64,000 nucleotides of DNA from Bryobacterales bacterium (lineage in GTDB: Bacteria; Acidobacteriota; Terriglobia; Bryobacterales; Bryobacteraceae), in NCBI GenBank assembly GCA_020846745.1, contig JADLDI010000067.1:1-64000 (forward strand), given 5' to 3'. The notes beneath the pieces were generated by a model, which was not told the origin of the DNA, searched no databases, and saw nothing but the letters and a program-made list of their open reading frames with translations. Both the position numbers and the translations under genes were made by a program. Each line of letters opens with the position of its first letter. Position 1 is the stretch's first letter. Positions 8,499 to 18,000 of the stretch are shown here, in pieces.

Positions 8499-9593
8499 AT
8501 GCCGGGCGCTCGCATCGACTCGATGGACCAGTTCCGCGGCTACACCATGGCTGGAATGTTCCTGGTGAACTTTGTCGGTTCGTTCGCCGTGGTCCATCCG
8601 CTGCTGAAGCACCATAACACTTACAACAGCTATGCCGACACCATCATGCCGCACTTCTTCTTTGCGGTGGGATTCTCGCTGCGGCTTGCGTTACTCAGGA
8701 ACATCGAGACAAAGGGTGCGGCGGCAGCGTATAAGAAGGCTCTCATCCGGTGCCTGTCGCTAATTCTCGTCGGTTTGGTTGTTTACAACCTGGACGGTAG
8801 GTATACTTCGTTCCGGGATCTGGCTGCGCTCGGCTGGAGCGGATTCTTCGCCACCGCATTCTGGCATAGTCCCTTTCAGGCGCTGGTACATATCGGTGTC
8901 ACGAGTTTATGGGTGTTGCCGGTTATCGTGCGGTCCGCACGAACACGCGTCGCGTTCATGATAGGCAGCGGCGCTCTCCACTTGGCCTTGTCTTATGCAT
9001 TCTGGTATGAGTTACTAAAAGCAAAGCGGTCGATTGACGGTGGATTACTCGGCTTTCTCACCTGGGCCATTCCGACGCTCGCCGGATCACTGGCCTACGA
9101 TTGGGTCAGCCAGGGCGGCCCCCGCAAGGCACTGCAACCGCTAATCCGGTGGGGCGTGGTGCTGGCTGTGTTCGGTTACGGGTTGTCGTGCCTGAACGCC
9201 GTGTTCAATACGGTTAAGTTCGGCGGAATCGCCGATTGGCTGGTAGAGCCACCATTTGTTGCGCCTTCGCGTCCCGTGGATATCTGGACCATGAGCCAGC
9301 AAGCGGGCGCTAACTCGTATTTATGGTTTTCGGCGGGCTTCTCGCTGTTGGTCTACGCCGCGTTCGTCTGGTGGACCGATATTAAGGGCAAGCAACTGTC
9401 GCTCTTCCGCGTATTCGGCTTAAATCCGCTGGCGGGCTACATCCTGCACGGTCTGATTGCCGATGCGGTGAAGCCGTTCGGACCCAAAGATTCGCCGATG
9501 TACTGGGTGCTATTCGTCTTCTGCGTGTACTTTGGAATTCTCTGGCTGTTCCTGATCGGCCTTGACAGGCAACGGATCTACGTTCGCCTGTAG
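8499..9593 (+). CDS. NagX-like multi-pass membrane protein (DUF5009/HGSNAT-type)
   Basis: 364 residues with about 10 transmembrane helices. The N-terminus reads RIDSMDQFRGYTMAGMFLVNF, the typical opening of the DUF5009 / heparan-alpha-glucosaminide N-acetyltransferase-like family, in which the D-x-F-R-G segment precedes helix 1. Relatives are encoded in N-acetylglucosamine loci (NagX), where they are thought to handle amino sugar across the inner membrane. It is the last gene of the ROK operon. With the GH20 enzyme across the divergent promoter, it supports amino sugar use as the theme of the locus. Function is inferred from family and context. The 172 bases after it (9594-9765) show no clear terminator. 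Confidence 0.8.
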   Translation: MPGARIDSMDQFRGYTMAGMFLVNFVGSFAVVHPLLKHHNTYNSYADTIMPHFFFAVGFSLRLALLRNIETKGAAAAYKKALIRCLSLILVGLVVYNLDGRYTSFRDLAALGWSGFFATAFWHSPFQALVHIGVTSLWVLPVIVRSARTRVAFMIGSGALHLALSYAFWYELLKAKRSIDGGLLGFLTWAIPTLAGSLAYDWVSQGGPRKALQPLIRWGVVLAVFGYGLSCLNAVFNTVKFGGIADWLVEPPFVAPSRPVDIWTMSQQAGANSYLWFSAGFSLLVYAAFVWWTDIKGKQLSLFRVFGLNPLAGYILHGLIADAVKPFGPKDSPMYWVLFVFCVYFGILWLFLIGLDRQRIYVRL

Positions 9594-9765
9594 GCCGGCC
9601 GTTCGACGGCTTGCCTGACCGGGCAAAAGCAACAACGGCAAGCTGGAACTGTAATCCGGCGGCGCGCAGTTGGCGAGTAGCTCACTAGCCGTGCCGCGGA
9701 ATGTGTAGTTTGCCGCATTCGGCGCAACCTGCTGTAGCAATTAGGCCATCAGCGTAGTCTCACCA

Positions 9766-11223
9766 GTGGTGCGATTGTCGCTTCGATTGTTCCTGCTCTG
9801 CATCGTGTGCGGCGGCGCGTGTTATTCCCAGAGGCAACCGCCGGTGCCGGGCCCTTTAGGCGGGGAGAATAACGCGGCTGGGCTAATGACCTCTCTCACC
9901 CGGGCCGGCGGCGGCGACTTATCGGGCAGCGTACCGTCAGGCGAGCGCGTGCAAGGCGTTTTGGACCTGACACTCAGCGACGCGGTGGCCCGTGGGCTGA
10001 AGTACAACTTTGGCGCCGTGAGTGGCGAGTTAAGCACAAGGCGCGCGACTGCTGCCCGGCTCGCTGAACTCAGTAACCTGTTGCCGAACCTGAATGGCCG
10101 TATCGTTTATTCATCGCAGCAAGTCAACCTGAAAGCTTTCGGATTTGGCGGATTTCCGGGCATTCCGGCAATCGTAGGGCCGTTTGAGGTGCTCGACGTC
10201 CGCGCAGCGTTGAACCAGGCGATCGTGGACATTCGCGCATGGTCGAACTGGAAGGCGTCGCGAGAGGCCGTGCGGTCTGCCGAGCTCACCAACCGCAGCA
10301 TTCGCGATTCCATCGTGCTGGTCGTCGTCAACCTCTACCTTGGCGCCCTCGCCGGACGCGCGCGGATTACGTCGGCGGAAGCCCAGGTTGCCACCGCTCA
10401 GGCGGAGTTTCGCCAGGCAAGCAACATGAAGGAGGCCGGCACTGTGGCAGGCATCGATGTATTGCGGGCACAGGTTCAACTGCGGGCGGAAGAACAGCGG
10501 GTAATCGCTCTCCGTAACGATTTCGAGCGCCAGAAACTCGACTTGGCGCGAGCCATTGGATTGCACGAAGGCCAGCAGTTCACGCTCGCCACCGCCATTC
10601 CAACCGCCGGCCCAACGATGCCGGAACTGGAAGATGCATTGCGGCAGGCCCGCGACACACGGCCCGACTATCAGGCCTCGCTCGCCACTGAGAAATCGGC
10701 GGAATGGCAGCGTCGAGCCGCCACTTCAGCCCGGATTCCTGCACTTTACTTCAGCGGCGACTTCGGTACCATCGGCCCCTCGGTACGCGATACCCACGCT
10801 ACCTACGCGGCCGCTGTTGGTCTACAGTTTCCGATCTTCGAGGGTGGCCGGATACGTGCCGCCATCGAGCGAAGCAGCGCGGAGTTGGCGGAGCGCAGGG
10901 CCGAGACGGCCGACTTTCGCGGCCGCATCGACTATCAGGTGCGCACCGCATTCCTGAATGTGAATGCCGCTCGCGAACGTGTAGCCGTCGCAGAAGAGGC
11001 ACGGCGGCTGGCGGGTGAACAGTTAGTGCAAGCCCGCGACCGATTTGCGGCTGGAGTGACTAACAATCTCGAAGTCGTCCAATCGCAACAAGCCGTGGCT
11101 GTCGCAGAAGAAAACTACATCGAAAGCCTATATGTTTGGAATCTGTCCCGAGCCGCGGTTGGATACGCGGTGGGACGTGCGCAGCAGATACCCGGCGAGT
11201 TTCTGGGGGTGACGACGCCATGA
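9766..11223 (+). CDS. TolC family outer membrane efflux protein
   Basis: 485 residues from GTG 9766 (a second GTG follows directly). A signal peptide (LRLFLLCIVCGGACYSQ) is followed by a low-complexity stretch and then the two-fold TolC repeat: LTLSDAVARGLKYNF near 68 starts the first half, and heptad-rich helices such as TSAEAQVATAQAEFRQASNMKEAGTV typify the periplasmic channel. It should form the trimeric outer-membrane duct for the inner-membrane pump encoded downstream. Its stop overlaps the start of the adaptor gene (ATGA at 11220-11223), so the two are translationally coupled. Confidence 0.92.
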   Translation: MVRLSLRLFLLCIVCGGACYSQRQPPVPGPLGGENNAAGLMTSLTRAGGGDLSGSVPSGERVQGVLDLTLSDAVARGLKYNFGAVSGELSTRRATAARLAELSNLLPNLNGRIVYSSQQVNLKAFGFGGFPGIPAIVGPFEVLDVRAALNQAIVDIRAWSNWKASREAVRSAELTNRSIRDSIVLVVVNLYLGALAGRARITSAEAQVATAQAEFRQASNMKEAGTVAGIDVLRAQVQLRAEEQRVIALRNDFERQKLDLARAIGLHEGQQFTLATAIPTAGPTMPELEDALRQARDTRPDYQASLATEKSAEWQRRAATSARIPALYFSGDFGTIGPSVRDTHATYAAAVGLQFPIFEGGRIRAAIERSSAELAERRAETADFRGRIDYQVRTAFLNVNAARERVAVAEEARRLAGEQLVQARDRFAAGVTNNLEVVQSQQAVAVAEENYIESLYVWNLSRAAVGYAVGRAQQIPGEFLGVTTP

Positions 11224-12521
11224 GCAGGACAACGGAAGTGGAAGAGACGCCGTCGACAATTGATACCGGAGCGCCGTTACCGCCGCGGCGCGAGCGCACC
11301 CGTTCATGGTTTCGCGAACATCCGCTCGCGCTGGTGGTGATCGTCGCCATCCTGCTCGTCGGTGTCGTCGCCGGACTGTGGGCGTGGCGTTACTACTCGG
11401 TTCGGGAATCGACGGACGATGCGCGAATCGATGGCCATATCGCGCCGGTGAGCGCGCGTGTCGCCGGCACGGTACTCGAAATACTCGTTGAGGAGAACGA
11501 TATCGTCAAGGCCGGGCAGGTGGTGGCGCGATTGGACGATCGCGACTACCGGATTGCCCTCCAGCGCGCGGAAGCCGACCTCACCGCCCAAAACGCCGCC
11601 GCGGCCGCCGCCCGAACCCAAATCCCCATCGCATCCACCTCAACATCCAGCGGACTTAGCGCGGCCCGAGGCGCCCAGTTAGAGGCGCAGGCCGGCGTCG
11701 CCGCCGCCACCGAAGGCGTTCGAAACGCCCAGGCTCGAGTCGCCGCCGCCGAAGCGAACCTTCGGGTAGCTGCCGCCAACGCCAACCGGGCATTGAAGGA
11801 CCTCGAACGATACAAGATCCTGATTGCGCGCGACGAGATCTCGCGCCAGCAATATGACACTGCCGCCGCGGCCGCCGCATCAGCCCAGGCTCAGGTGGAA
11901 GCCGCGCAAGCGGCCATCGCCCAGGCGCGCGCCGGCGTAGACGTGGCGGAAAGCCAGCGCCGGCAGGCTGAGGCACGCGTGGCCCAGGCCCAATCGAACG
12001 TCGCCGCGGCAGGTTCCGGACCGCAACAGGTTGCGGTGACACGCGCGCAAGCCAATGCCCAACAGGCAGTGGCCGGCGTCCGCCAATCCGCCGTAGACCA
12101 GGCCCGGCTGAATGTCGAATACACCATCGTCAAGGCGCCGGTGGCCGGCATCGTGGGTCGGCGCAACGTTCAAATTGGTCAGAACGTCCAGCCGGGACAG
12201 CCGCTGTTCTCTGTAGTAGAGGTGACCAACTTATGGGTAACTGCATTATTTAAGGAAACACAGCTTGCCCACGTGCAACCGGGGCAGAAAGCCGTTATCG
12301 AAGTGGATGCCTTCGGCGGGGCTGAGTTACACGGTCGTGTGGACAGCATCGGCGCGGCCACGGGCGGAACCTTCAGCGTACTGCCTGCGGAGAACGCCTC
12401 GGGTAACTACGTGAAGGTGGTGCAGCGCGTACCCGTAAAGATCGTCTTCGAACCGAACCAGCCATACCTGGAACGCTTGCGGCCTGGTATGTCGGTCGTG
12501 CCCACGGTGCTCTTGCAGTAA
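11220..12521 (+). CDS. EmrA/HlyD-type periplasmic adaptor protein
   Basis: 433 residues. I use ATG 11220, which overlaps the tolC-like stop; an in-frame extension to 11136 would run inside that gene. One transmembrane helix lies near residues 34 to 56, then the barrel/lipoyl entry ESTDDARIDGHIAPVSARVAGTV, a long Ala/Gln-rich coiled-coil hairpin (about 105 to 290), the return lipoyl half VKAPVAGIVGRRNVQIGQNV, and a C-terminal beta-barrel. It bridges the MFS pump to the TolC duct. The coiled coil is unusually Ala-rich. It is separated from the next gene by 12 bases. Confidence 0.92.
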   Translation: MSRTTEVEETPSTIDTGAPLPPRRERTRSWFREHPLALVVIVAILLVGVVAGLWAWRYYSVRESTDDARIDGHIAPVSARVAGTVLEILVEENDIVKAGQVVARLDDRDYRIALQRAEADLTAQNAAAAAARTQIPIASTSTSSGLSAARGAQLEAQAGVAAATEGVRNAQARVAAAEANLRVAAANANRALKDLERYKILIARDEISRQQYDTAAAAAASAQAQVEAAQAAIAQARAGVDVAESQRRQAEARVAQAQSNVAAAGSGPQQVAVTRAQANAQQAVAGVRQSAVDQARLNVEYTIVKAPVAGIVGRRNVQIGQNVQPGQPLFSVVEVTNLWVTALFKETQLAHVQPGQKAVIEVDAFGGAELHGRVDSIGAATGGTFSVLPAENASGNYVKVVQRVPVKIVFEPNQPYLERLRPGMSVVPTVLLQ

Positions 12522-12533
12522 CAAATAGTTCTT

Positions 12534-13148
12534 ATGATTCGCGTGATTACGGTGGCGCGGGAATTTGGAGCTGGGGGCTTGACGATCTCTCAACAGATCG
12601 CCAGGAAACTGAACTGGCGTGTGCTCGATCGCGAGATTGTCGACGAGGTCGTCAGGATGGTGGGTGTAGAGCGCGAATCGGTCGAGCGGTGCGACGAGAA
12701 TTACGACCCGATGTTTCACCGCCTGCTCAAAAGCTTGTGGCAAGGCGGATTTGAAAGCTCCACGACGCAGATTACCCCGGCCTTGTTCGATTCGGCAGAG
12801 ATGACCAGATGCGCCCGCAACGTGATTGAACAGGCCGCTGAAGTCGGCAGGTGCGTCATCGTGGGCCGTGGCGCGCAGTGCCTGCTCAGCAGCCGTCAAG
12901 ACACGCTGCATGCCTTTATCTGGGCGCCGCGTGCTTGGCGTCTTCGGCGATTAAAGGAACGATTGCCGCAGGAACGCCACCCGGAACATCTCATGGATCG
13001 TGTCGATCGAGCGCGCATCGCCTTCCTGCGCCAGAACTTCAACGCCAACTGGTGCGACCACAAACTTTATGACGTGATGCTCAATTCCGCCATCGGCGAA
13101 CAGGAAGCAGCCGACGCAATCATCGCCGCAATGGGGGAACATGGCTGA
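12534..13148 (+). CDS. Cytidylate kinase-like family protein
   Basis: 204 residues related to the cytidylate kinase-like family (AAA_26 / Cytidylate_kin2). The N-terminus reads ITVAREFGAGGLTISQQIA, corresponding to the phosphate-binding loop region of this family (REFGSGG type) rather than a classical Walker A with GKS/T. GRCVIVGRGAQCLL near 104 and the R-rich WAPRAWRLRRL near 130 match the remaining family landmarks. Substrate and phosphotransfer are not established for the family. It lies between the adaptor and pump genes, 12 bases after one and overlapping the other by 8 bases, so it is clearly part of the efflux operon; its role there is unknown. Confidence 0.82.
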   Translation: MIRVITVAREFGAGGLTISQQIARKLNWRVLDREIVDEVVRMVGVERESVERCDENYDPMFHRLLKSLWQGGFESSTTQITPALFDSAEMTRCARNVIEQAAEVGRCVIVGRGAQCLLSSRQDTLHAFIWAPRAWRLRRLKERLPQERHPEHLMDRVDRARIAFLRQNFNANWCDHKLYDVMLNSAIGEQEAADAIIAAMGEHG

Positions 13149-14703
13149 CGCCGCGGCCGTGGAAGGCCCAAACGTAAACCCTTGGTTCGTCGCCGCGGCC
13201 GTCATGTTCGGCACGTTTATGGAGGTGCTCGACACAACGGTAGTCAACGTCGCGCTGCCGCACATCGCCGGAAGTATGTCCGCCACGGTGGATGAGGCTA
13301 CCTGGTCACTTACTTCGTACTTAGTGGCGAATGCCATTATCCTGCCAATGACGGGATGGCTCGCCTCCACCTTCGGCCGCAAGCGGCTGGTCCAAGGAGC
13401 GGTGGTCGGCTTCACGATCTCGTCCATACTGTGCGGCTTCGCGCCCAACCTGGCATCGCTCATCGTGTTCCGTGTCATTCAAGGCGCAACCGGCGGCACA
13501 ATGCAACCGCTCTCTCAGGCCATCATGCTCGAGGCTTTCCCGCCGAAAGATCGCGGCAAGGCGATGGGATTCTGGGGCCTGGGCATTGTCGTCGCGCCCA
13601 TGCTCGGCCCTGTCCTGGGCGGCTGGTTGACCGATAACTTCTCGTGGCGGTGGGTGTTCTATATCAATCTGCCCGTTGGCATAATCGCGTCGTTCATGAT
13701 CCACCTGTTCGTGTTCGACCCGCATTACTTACGCAAACAACGTACAGGCGTCGATTACTGGGGTATCGGACTGCTTGCGGTCGGAGTCGGAGCGTTGCAG
13801 ATCATGCTCGACAAAGGCCAGCAGGAAGACTGGCTGGCGTCGAACCTGATTCGTGCACTGCTGGCGGGCGCCCTGTTGGGATTAGGCGCCTTCGTCGTTC
13901 GGGAACTAACGGCAGAACATCCGATCGTCGACTTACGAGTCTTTAGGAATCGCACTTACTCGGCGGGGGTGTTTCTAATCACATCCGTCGGCGTTGTCCT
14001 ATACGGAAGCCTGGTGCTGCTCCCCGTGTTTCTGCAGACCTTATTGGGATACCCGGCGCTGCAAGCCGGGGTGGCCATGGCGCCCCGCGGCTTCGGGTCG
14101 TTTCTCGCCATGCCTATGGTGGGCGTGCTGGTTGCCAAAATCGATCCCCGCAAACTGCTGGCGCTCGGCATTGGCGGTGCCGCGTTCACGCTTCATGATC
14201 TCTCACGCCTCAACCTGAATGCCGGCTACTGGGATATCTTTTGGCCCCAGTTCTGGCAGGGCATCGCCCTTTCGCTTCTGTTCGTCCCGCTCACCACTTC
14301 CACCATGGACTCCATTCCTCGCGAACAGATGGGCAACGCCGCCAGCCTCTACAACTTCATGCGTAACATTGGCGGTAGTTTCGGTATCGCCTTGTCCACA
14401 ACGTTACTCGCGCGCAGCCAGCAGCGATACTTCAGCCGCATATCTGAGAACATTACCCCTTACGACCCCGCGGCCGCATCGATGCTGCGCCAGATGCAGG
14501 AAGGCTTCATGGCGCGCGGGGCGGATGCCGCCAATGCGCTGGAACAGGCCTATGCGGCCATCGGCGGCATCGTTCAGCGGCAGGCCGCCATGCTTTCGTT
14601 CATTCATGTCTTTCAGGTGCTGGCCATGATCTTCGTCGCCGTGCTTCCCCTGCTCTTTCTCATGCGCAGGCCGCGGCGCGGACAGGTGACCGCGGGCCAT
14701 TAG
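13141..14703 (+). CDS. EmrB/QacA-type MFS drug efflux pump (DHA2, 14 helices)
   Basis: 520 residues with about 14 transmembrane segments. Motif VLDTTVVNVALPHIAG in helix 1 is the signature of the DHA2 family, and GWLASTFGRKRL is the MFS motif A loop. The antiporter motif region LGPVLGGWLTDNFSWRWVF is also present. It should pump hydrophobic toxins with the adaptor and TolC proteins encoded upstream. Its start overlaps the end of the cytidylate kinase-like gene by 8 bases. The substrate is unknown. Confidence 0.93.
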   Translation: MADAAAVEGPNVNPWFVAAAVMFGTFMEVLDTTVVNVALPHIAGSMSATVDEATWSLTSYLVANAIILPMTGWLASTFGRKRLVQGAVVGFTISSILCGFAPNLASLIVFRVIQGATGGTMQPLSQAIMLEAFPPKDRGKAMGFWGLGIVVAPMLGPVLGGWLTDNFSWRWVFYINLPVGIIASFMIHLFVFDPHYLRKQRTGVDYWGIGLLAVGVGALQIMLDKGQQEDWLASNLIRALLAGALLGLGAFVVRELTAEHPIVDLRVFRNRTYSAGVFLITSVGVVLYGSLVLLPVFLQTLLGYPALQAGVAMAPRGFGSFLAMPMVGVLVAKIDPRKLLALGIGGAAFTLHDLSRLNLNAGYWDIFWPQFWQGIALSLLFVPLTTSTMDSIPREQMGNAASLYNFMRNIGGSFGIALSTTLLARSQQRYFSRISENITPYDPAAASMLRQMQEGFMARGADAANALEQAYAAIGGIVQRQAAMLSFIHVFQVLAMIFVAVLPLLFLMRRPRRGQVTAGH

Positions 14704-14746
14704 CGCGCCCGCTCGCTCGTCAATGCTAGAGTTGGGCTTTAGCCTC

Positions 14747-16093
14747 ATGAGCGGTACACATCCCACTCCCTGGTACAGGGAACTCAATCGGTATCACTGG
14801 TTTGTTCTTGTTGTTTCGGCGCTGGGCTGGATGTTCGACACCATGGACCAGCAATTGTTCAATTTGGCGCGGCGGCCGGCGATCCTCGAACTTCTGCACG
14901 TCCGGCCTGACGATCCGGCCATGGTTGGTCAGGTGGCCGAACTCGCAGGCTATTCCACGATGATCTTCATGATCGGATGGGCCTCTGGCGGCATCATCTT
15001 CGGCATCCTGGGCGATCGAATCGGCCGCGTGAAGACGATGATCCTCACCATCCTGTTCTATTCGCTGTTCACCGGGTTAAGCGCCCTGTCGCGCAACGTG
15101 TGGGACTTCTCGTTCTATCGCCTGCTTACCGGACTCGGCGTCGGCGGGCAGTTCGCCGTAGGCGTGGCGCTGGTGGCCGAAACGATTCCCGACCGTGCGC
15201 GCCCGTTTGCCTTGGGGTGGCTACAAGCACTCTCCGCCATCGGCAATATGCTCGCCGCGTTGCTCGGCATTGCCCTGGGGCATTTGCAGCAATCGGGGGT
15301 CGTCGGCAGTGCGTGGCGCTGGATGTTCGTGGCCGGCACCGTTCCCGCACTGCTCTCGATTGTAGTGATGCGCAAACTCCACGAACCCGAGCAGTGGCAG
15401 AAAGCAGCCAAAGATCGAAAGCACCTCGGCTCCATGTCGGACCTGTTTACCGACAAACGCTGGCGCACCAATGCGGTTGTAGGCATGATTCTGGCGTTCT
15501 CCGGTGTTGTCGGACTGTGGGGGATCGGCTTCTTCAGCTTCGACCTGCTGGCTTCGGTGCTCGACAAGTACTTCCGCGCGCAGGGCCTGTCGGAGCAGAT
15601 GATCGCCGGCAAGAAAACGTTCTGGACCGGGATGACATCCCTGCTCCAGAACGGCGGAGCGTTCTTCGGTATTTACGCATTCACCCACCTCACCAGCCGC
15701 ATCGGCCGCCGAAAGGCATTCGCATTGTCGTTCATTGCCGCCATGCTAGCCACCGCGGCCACCTTCTGGTTCCTCGACGATTTCTCCGAAATCTTCTGGA
15801 TGGTGCCACTAATGGGCTTCACTCAGTTAGCCCTGTTTGGCGGTTATGCCATATATCTGCCCGAGTTATTCCCAACCCGCCTGCGCAGCACCGGCACTTC
15901 GTTCTGTTACAACGTCGGCCGGTTTGTAGCCGCCGGCGGACCGCTAGCGCTCGGACTGCTAACCAGCCGCATCTACTCCGGATATGCGGAACCCATGCGG
16001 TACGCCGGAGTCACCATGTGCCTGGTATTCTTGCTCGGCCTGGCCGTACTACCCTTCGCCCCCGAAACCAAAGGAAAGCCCCTACCCGAGTAG
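14747..16093 (+). CDS. MFS transporter, 12 helices
   Basis: 448 residues from ATG 14747; an upstream in-frame start at 14723 would add 8 residues without a better ribosome site. About 12 helices. Helix 1 reads SALGWMFDTMDQQLFNLA, and the motif A loops are GDRIGRVKTM and TSRIGRRKAF, typical of the sugar/organic acid porter-like MFS branches (NiaP/AAHS/SP types). A conserved PELFPTRLRSTGTSFCYN segment near 395 also matches these branches. It begins 43 bases after the efflux pump gene and may be read through from it, but the family is one of uptake carriers. The 106 bases after it hold only a weak 6-bp hairpin. Confidence 0.87.
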   Translation: MSGTHPTPWYRELNRYHWFVLVVSALGWMFDTMDQQLFNLARRPAILELLHVRPDDPAMVGQVAELAGYSTMIFMIGWASGGIIFGILGDRIGRVKTMILTILFYSLFTGLSALSRNVWDFSFYRLLTGLGVGGQFAVGVALVAETIPDRARPFALGWLQALSAIGNMLAALLGIALGHLQQSGVVGSAWRWMFVAGTVPALLSIVVMRKLHEPEQWQKAAKDRKHLGSMSDLFTDKRWRTNAVVGMILAFSGVVGLWGIGFFSFDLLASVLDKYFRAQGLSEQMIAGKKTFWTGMTSLLQNGGAFFGIYAFTHLTSRIGRRKAFALSFIAAMLATAATFWFLDDFSEIFWMVPLMGFTQLALFGGYAIYLPELFPTRLRSTGTSFCYNVGRFVAAGGPLALGLLTSRIYSGYAEPMRYAGVTMCLVFLLGLAVLPFAPETKGKPLPE

Positions 16094-16199
16094 TAGCGGC
16101 TCCTGGTGTTCACAGCCGGAGGTCGAGTTCACTCCCGTAAAGGACGGATTACCAAGGGCGAAGCCCCAGGAAGGCACTTCGTCACGTGCCTATCGGCGA

Positions 16200-17927
16200 C
16201 TAACCCGACTTCTTCTCAAGCTTCGCCCAAGTATCCTTCAACCCCACGGTTCGATTGAAAATCAACTTCTCAGGCGTCGAATCCTTATCCACGCAGAAAT
16301 ACCCAACCCGCTCAAACTGGTACCGGGTCAACGGCGCCGCCGTCTGCACGCTCGGCTCAATCTTCCCCTGTTTCACTTCCAGCGAGTTAGGGTTCAGCCG
16401 CGCCGTGAAGTCGCGCGTATCGTTCTCCTCGTCTTCCGTCGCCTTATCGTCGGGCAGAAACAACTCGTTATAGAGCCGCGCTTCAAAATCCAACCCATGC
16501 GCCGCCGAAACCCAATGAATCGTCGACTTCACTTTGCGCCCGTCCGGAGCATTGCCGCCGCGAGTCGCGGGGTCGTAAGTACACCGCACCTCCACTACTT
16601 CCCCCGTTGCCGGGTCCTTCACCACACTCGTGCAAGTGATCAGGTACGCATAGCGCAACCGCACCTCGCGCCCCGGCGACAGCCGGTAATACTGCTTCGG
16701 CGGATTCTCGCGGAAGTCCTCGCGTTCGATATAAATCACCTTCGAGAACGGCGCCTTACGCGTGCCGGCCGCGGGGTCTTCCGGATTGTTCACCGCGTCC
16801 ATCTCTTCGACAAGATCGTCGGGATAGTTCTCGATCACCACCCGAATCGGATCGACAACAGCCATCACTCGAGCGGAGCGTAAATTGAGATCCTCACGCA
16901 AGCAGTGCTCGAGCAGCGAGTATTCGATAATGCCGTTGGTCTTCGACACGCCGATGCGCCCGCAGAAATTGCGGATCGCTTCCGGACTATAGCCGCGGCG
17001 GCGGATACCGGAAAGCGTGGGCATCCGCGGATCGTCCCATCCGGCGACGTGACCCTGCTCCACAAGTTGCAGCAGCTTGCGCTTGCTGAGCACAGTGTTT
17101 GTCAGGTTCAGGCGATCGAACTCGATCTGCTGTGGATGGTGGATGCCAAGCTGCTCTACGTACCAGTCGTAGAGCGGGCGGTGGTCTTCGAACTCCAATG
17201 TGCAGATCGAATGGGTGATGCCTTCGATCGAGTCGCTTTCACCGTGCGTGAAGTCGTACATCGGATAGATGCACCACTTGCTGCCCGTCCGGTGATGGTC
17301 CGCATGCAGGATCCGGTACATCACTGGGTCGCGCATGTTGAAATTCGGCGACGCCATGTCGATCTTCGAGCGGAGCGTGCGCGATCCGTCCGGAAACTCG
17401 CCTTTCCGCATGCGCTCAAACAGGTCGAGATTCTCTTCGACGGACCGGTTGCGGTAGGGGCTCTCCTTGCCCGGTTCCGTTGGCGTTCCGCGGTATTGCC
17501 GGATCTGTTCGGCCGTCAGATCGCACACGTAAGCCTTGCCGGCTTTGATCAGTTGAATAGCCCACTCATACAGTTGGTCGAAATAGTCCGACGCGTAGAA
17601 AAGCCGGTCTTCCCAGTCGAAGCCGAGCCACCGCACGTCTTCCATGATCGACTCAACGTACTCCGTCTCTTCCTTGCATGGATTGGTGTCGTCGAAGCGT
17701 AGATTGCACTTGCCGCCGAACTCCTGCGCGAGCCCAAAATTGAGGCAGATACTCTTGGCGTGGCCGATATGCAGATAGCCGTTCGGCTCCGGCGGGAACC
17801 GTGTGTGAACCCTGCCGCCATACTTCCCGGTCTTCAAATCGTCAAGGATGATATCCCGTATAAAGTTCGACGGACGCGGTGGTTCCTGTTTGGAGACACT
17901 ACCCGCGTCAACGGCATTCGTGGACAT
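16200..17927 (-). CDS. glnS: Glutamine--tRNA ligase
   Basis: Charges tRNA-Gln with glutamine in the cytoplasm. 575 residues, close to the usual 550 to 580. Class I signature HIGH at 53-56 in [13 protein letters not shown] and the KMSKS equivalent VLSKR at 279-283. The catalytic domain is followed by the two beta-barrel anticodon-binding domains from about 350. Presence of GlnRS means this organism need not use the Glu-tRNA-Gln amidotransferase route for glutamine. The ATG at 17927 is preceded at only 6 bases by a TATACT hexamer, which suggests a very short or absent leader. Confidence 0.97.
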   Translation of the reverse strand: MSTNAVDAGSVSKQEPPRPSNFIRDIILDDLKTGKYGGRVHTRFPPEPNGYLHIGHAKSICLNFGLAQEFGGKCNLRFDDTNPCKEETEYVESIMEDVRWLGFDWEDRLFYASDYFDQLYEWAIQLIKAGKAYVCDLTAEQIRQYRGTPTEPGKESPYRNRSVEENLDLFERMRKGEFPDGSRTLRSKIDMASPNFNMRDPVMYRILHADHHRTGSKWCIYPMYDFTHGESDSIEGITHSICTLEFEDHRPLYDWYVEQLGIHHPQQIEFDRLNLTNTVLSKRKLLQLVEQGHVAGWDDPRMPTLSGIRRRGYSPEAIRNFCGRIGVSKTNGIIEYSLLEHCLREDLNLRSARVMAVVDPIRVVIENYPDDLVEEMDAVNNPEDPAAGTRKAPFSKVIYIEREDFRENPPKQYYRLSPGREVRLRYAYLITCTSVVKDPATGEVVEVRCTYDPATRGGNAPDGRKVKSTIHWVSAAHGLDFEARLYNELFLPDDKATEDEENDTRDFTARLNPNSLEVKQGKIEPSVQTAAPLTRYQFERVGYFCVDKDSTPEKLIFNRTVGLKDTWAKLEKKSG

Positions 17928-17933
17928 ACTTCC

Positions 17934-17939
17934 AGTATA
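17934..17939 (-). promoter_or_regulatory. -10-like hexamer of glnS
   Basis: On the minus strand this reads TATACT, 5 of 6 to consensus, ending 6 bases before the glnS ATG. I see no good -35 box at 16 to 18 bases. The short distance would make the messenger leaderless. Confidence 0.4.
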
Positions 17940-17985
17940 ACGAGGGACCCTTTGGGGCCGCGCAAATGACGCAGGCTCAATGATA

Positions 17986-17991
17986 TATAGT
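17986..17991 (+). promoter_or_regulatory. -10-like hexamer of the GNAT gene
   Basis: TATAGT, 5 of 6 to consensus, ends 9 bases before ATG 18001. This supports 18001 over the in-frame start at 17980, which lies upstream of the box. It faces the glnS box across about 46 bases. Confidence 0.4.
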
Positions 17992-18000
17992 CAATCGAGC

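Noticed and set aside
14977..16140. 387-codon plus-strand frame across the second MFS gene
   Set aside because: Very rich in Arg, Pro and His with no helices, whereas the frame 14747-16093 gives 12 hydrophobic segments.
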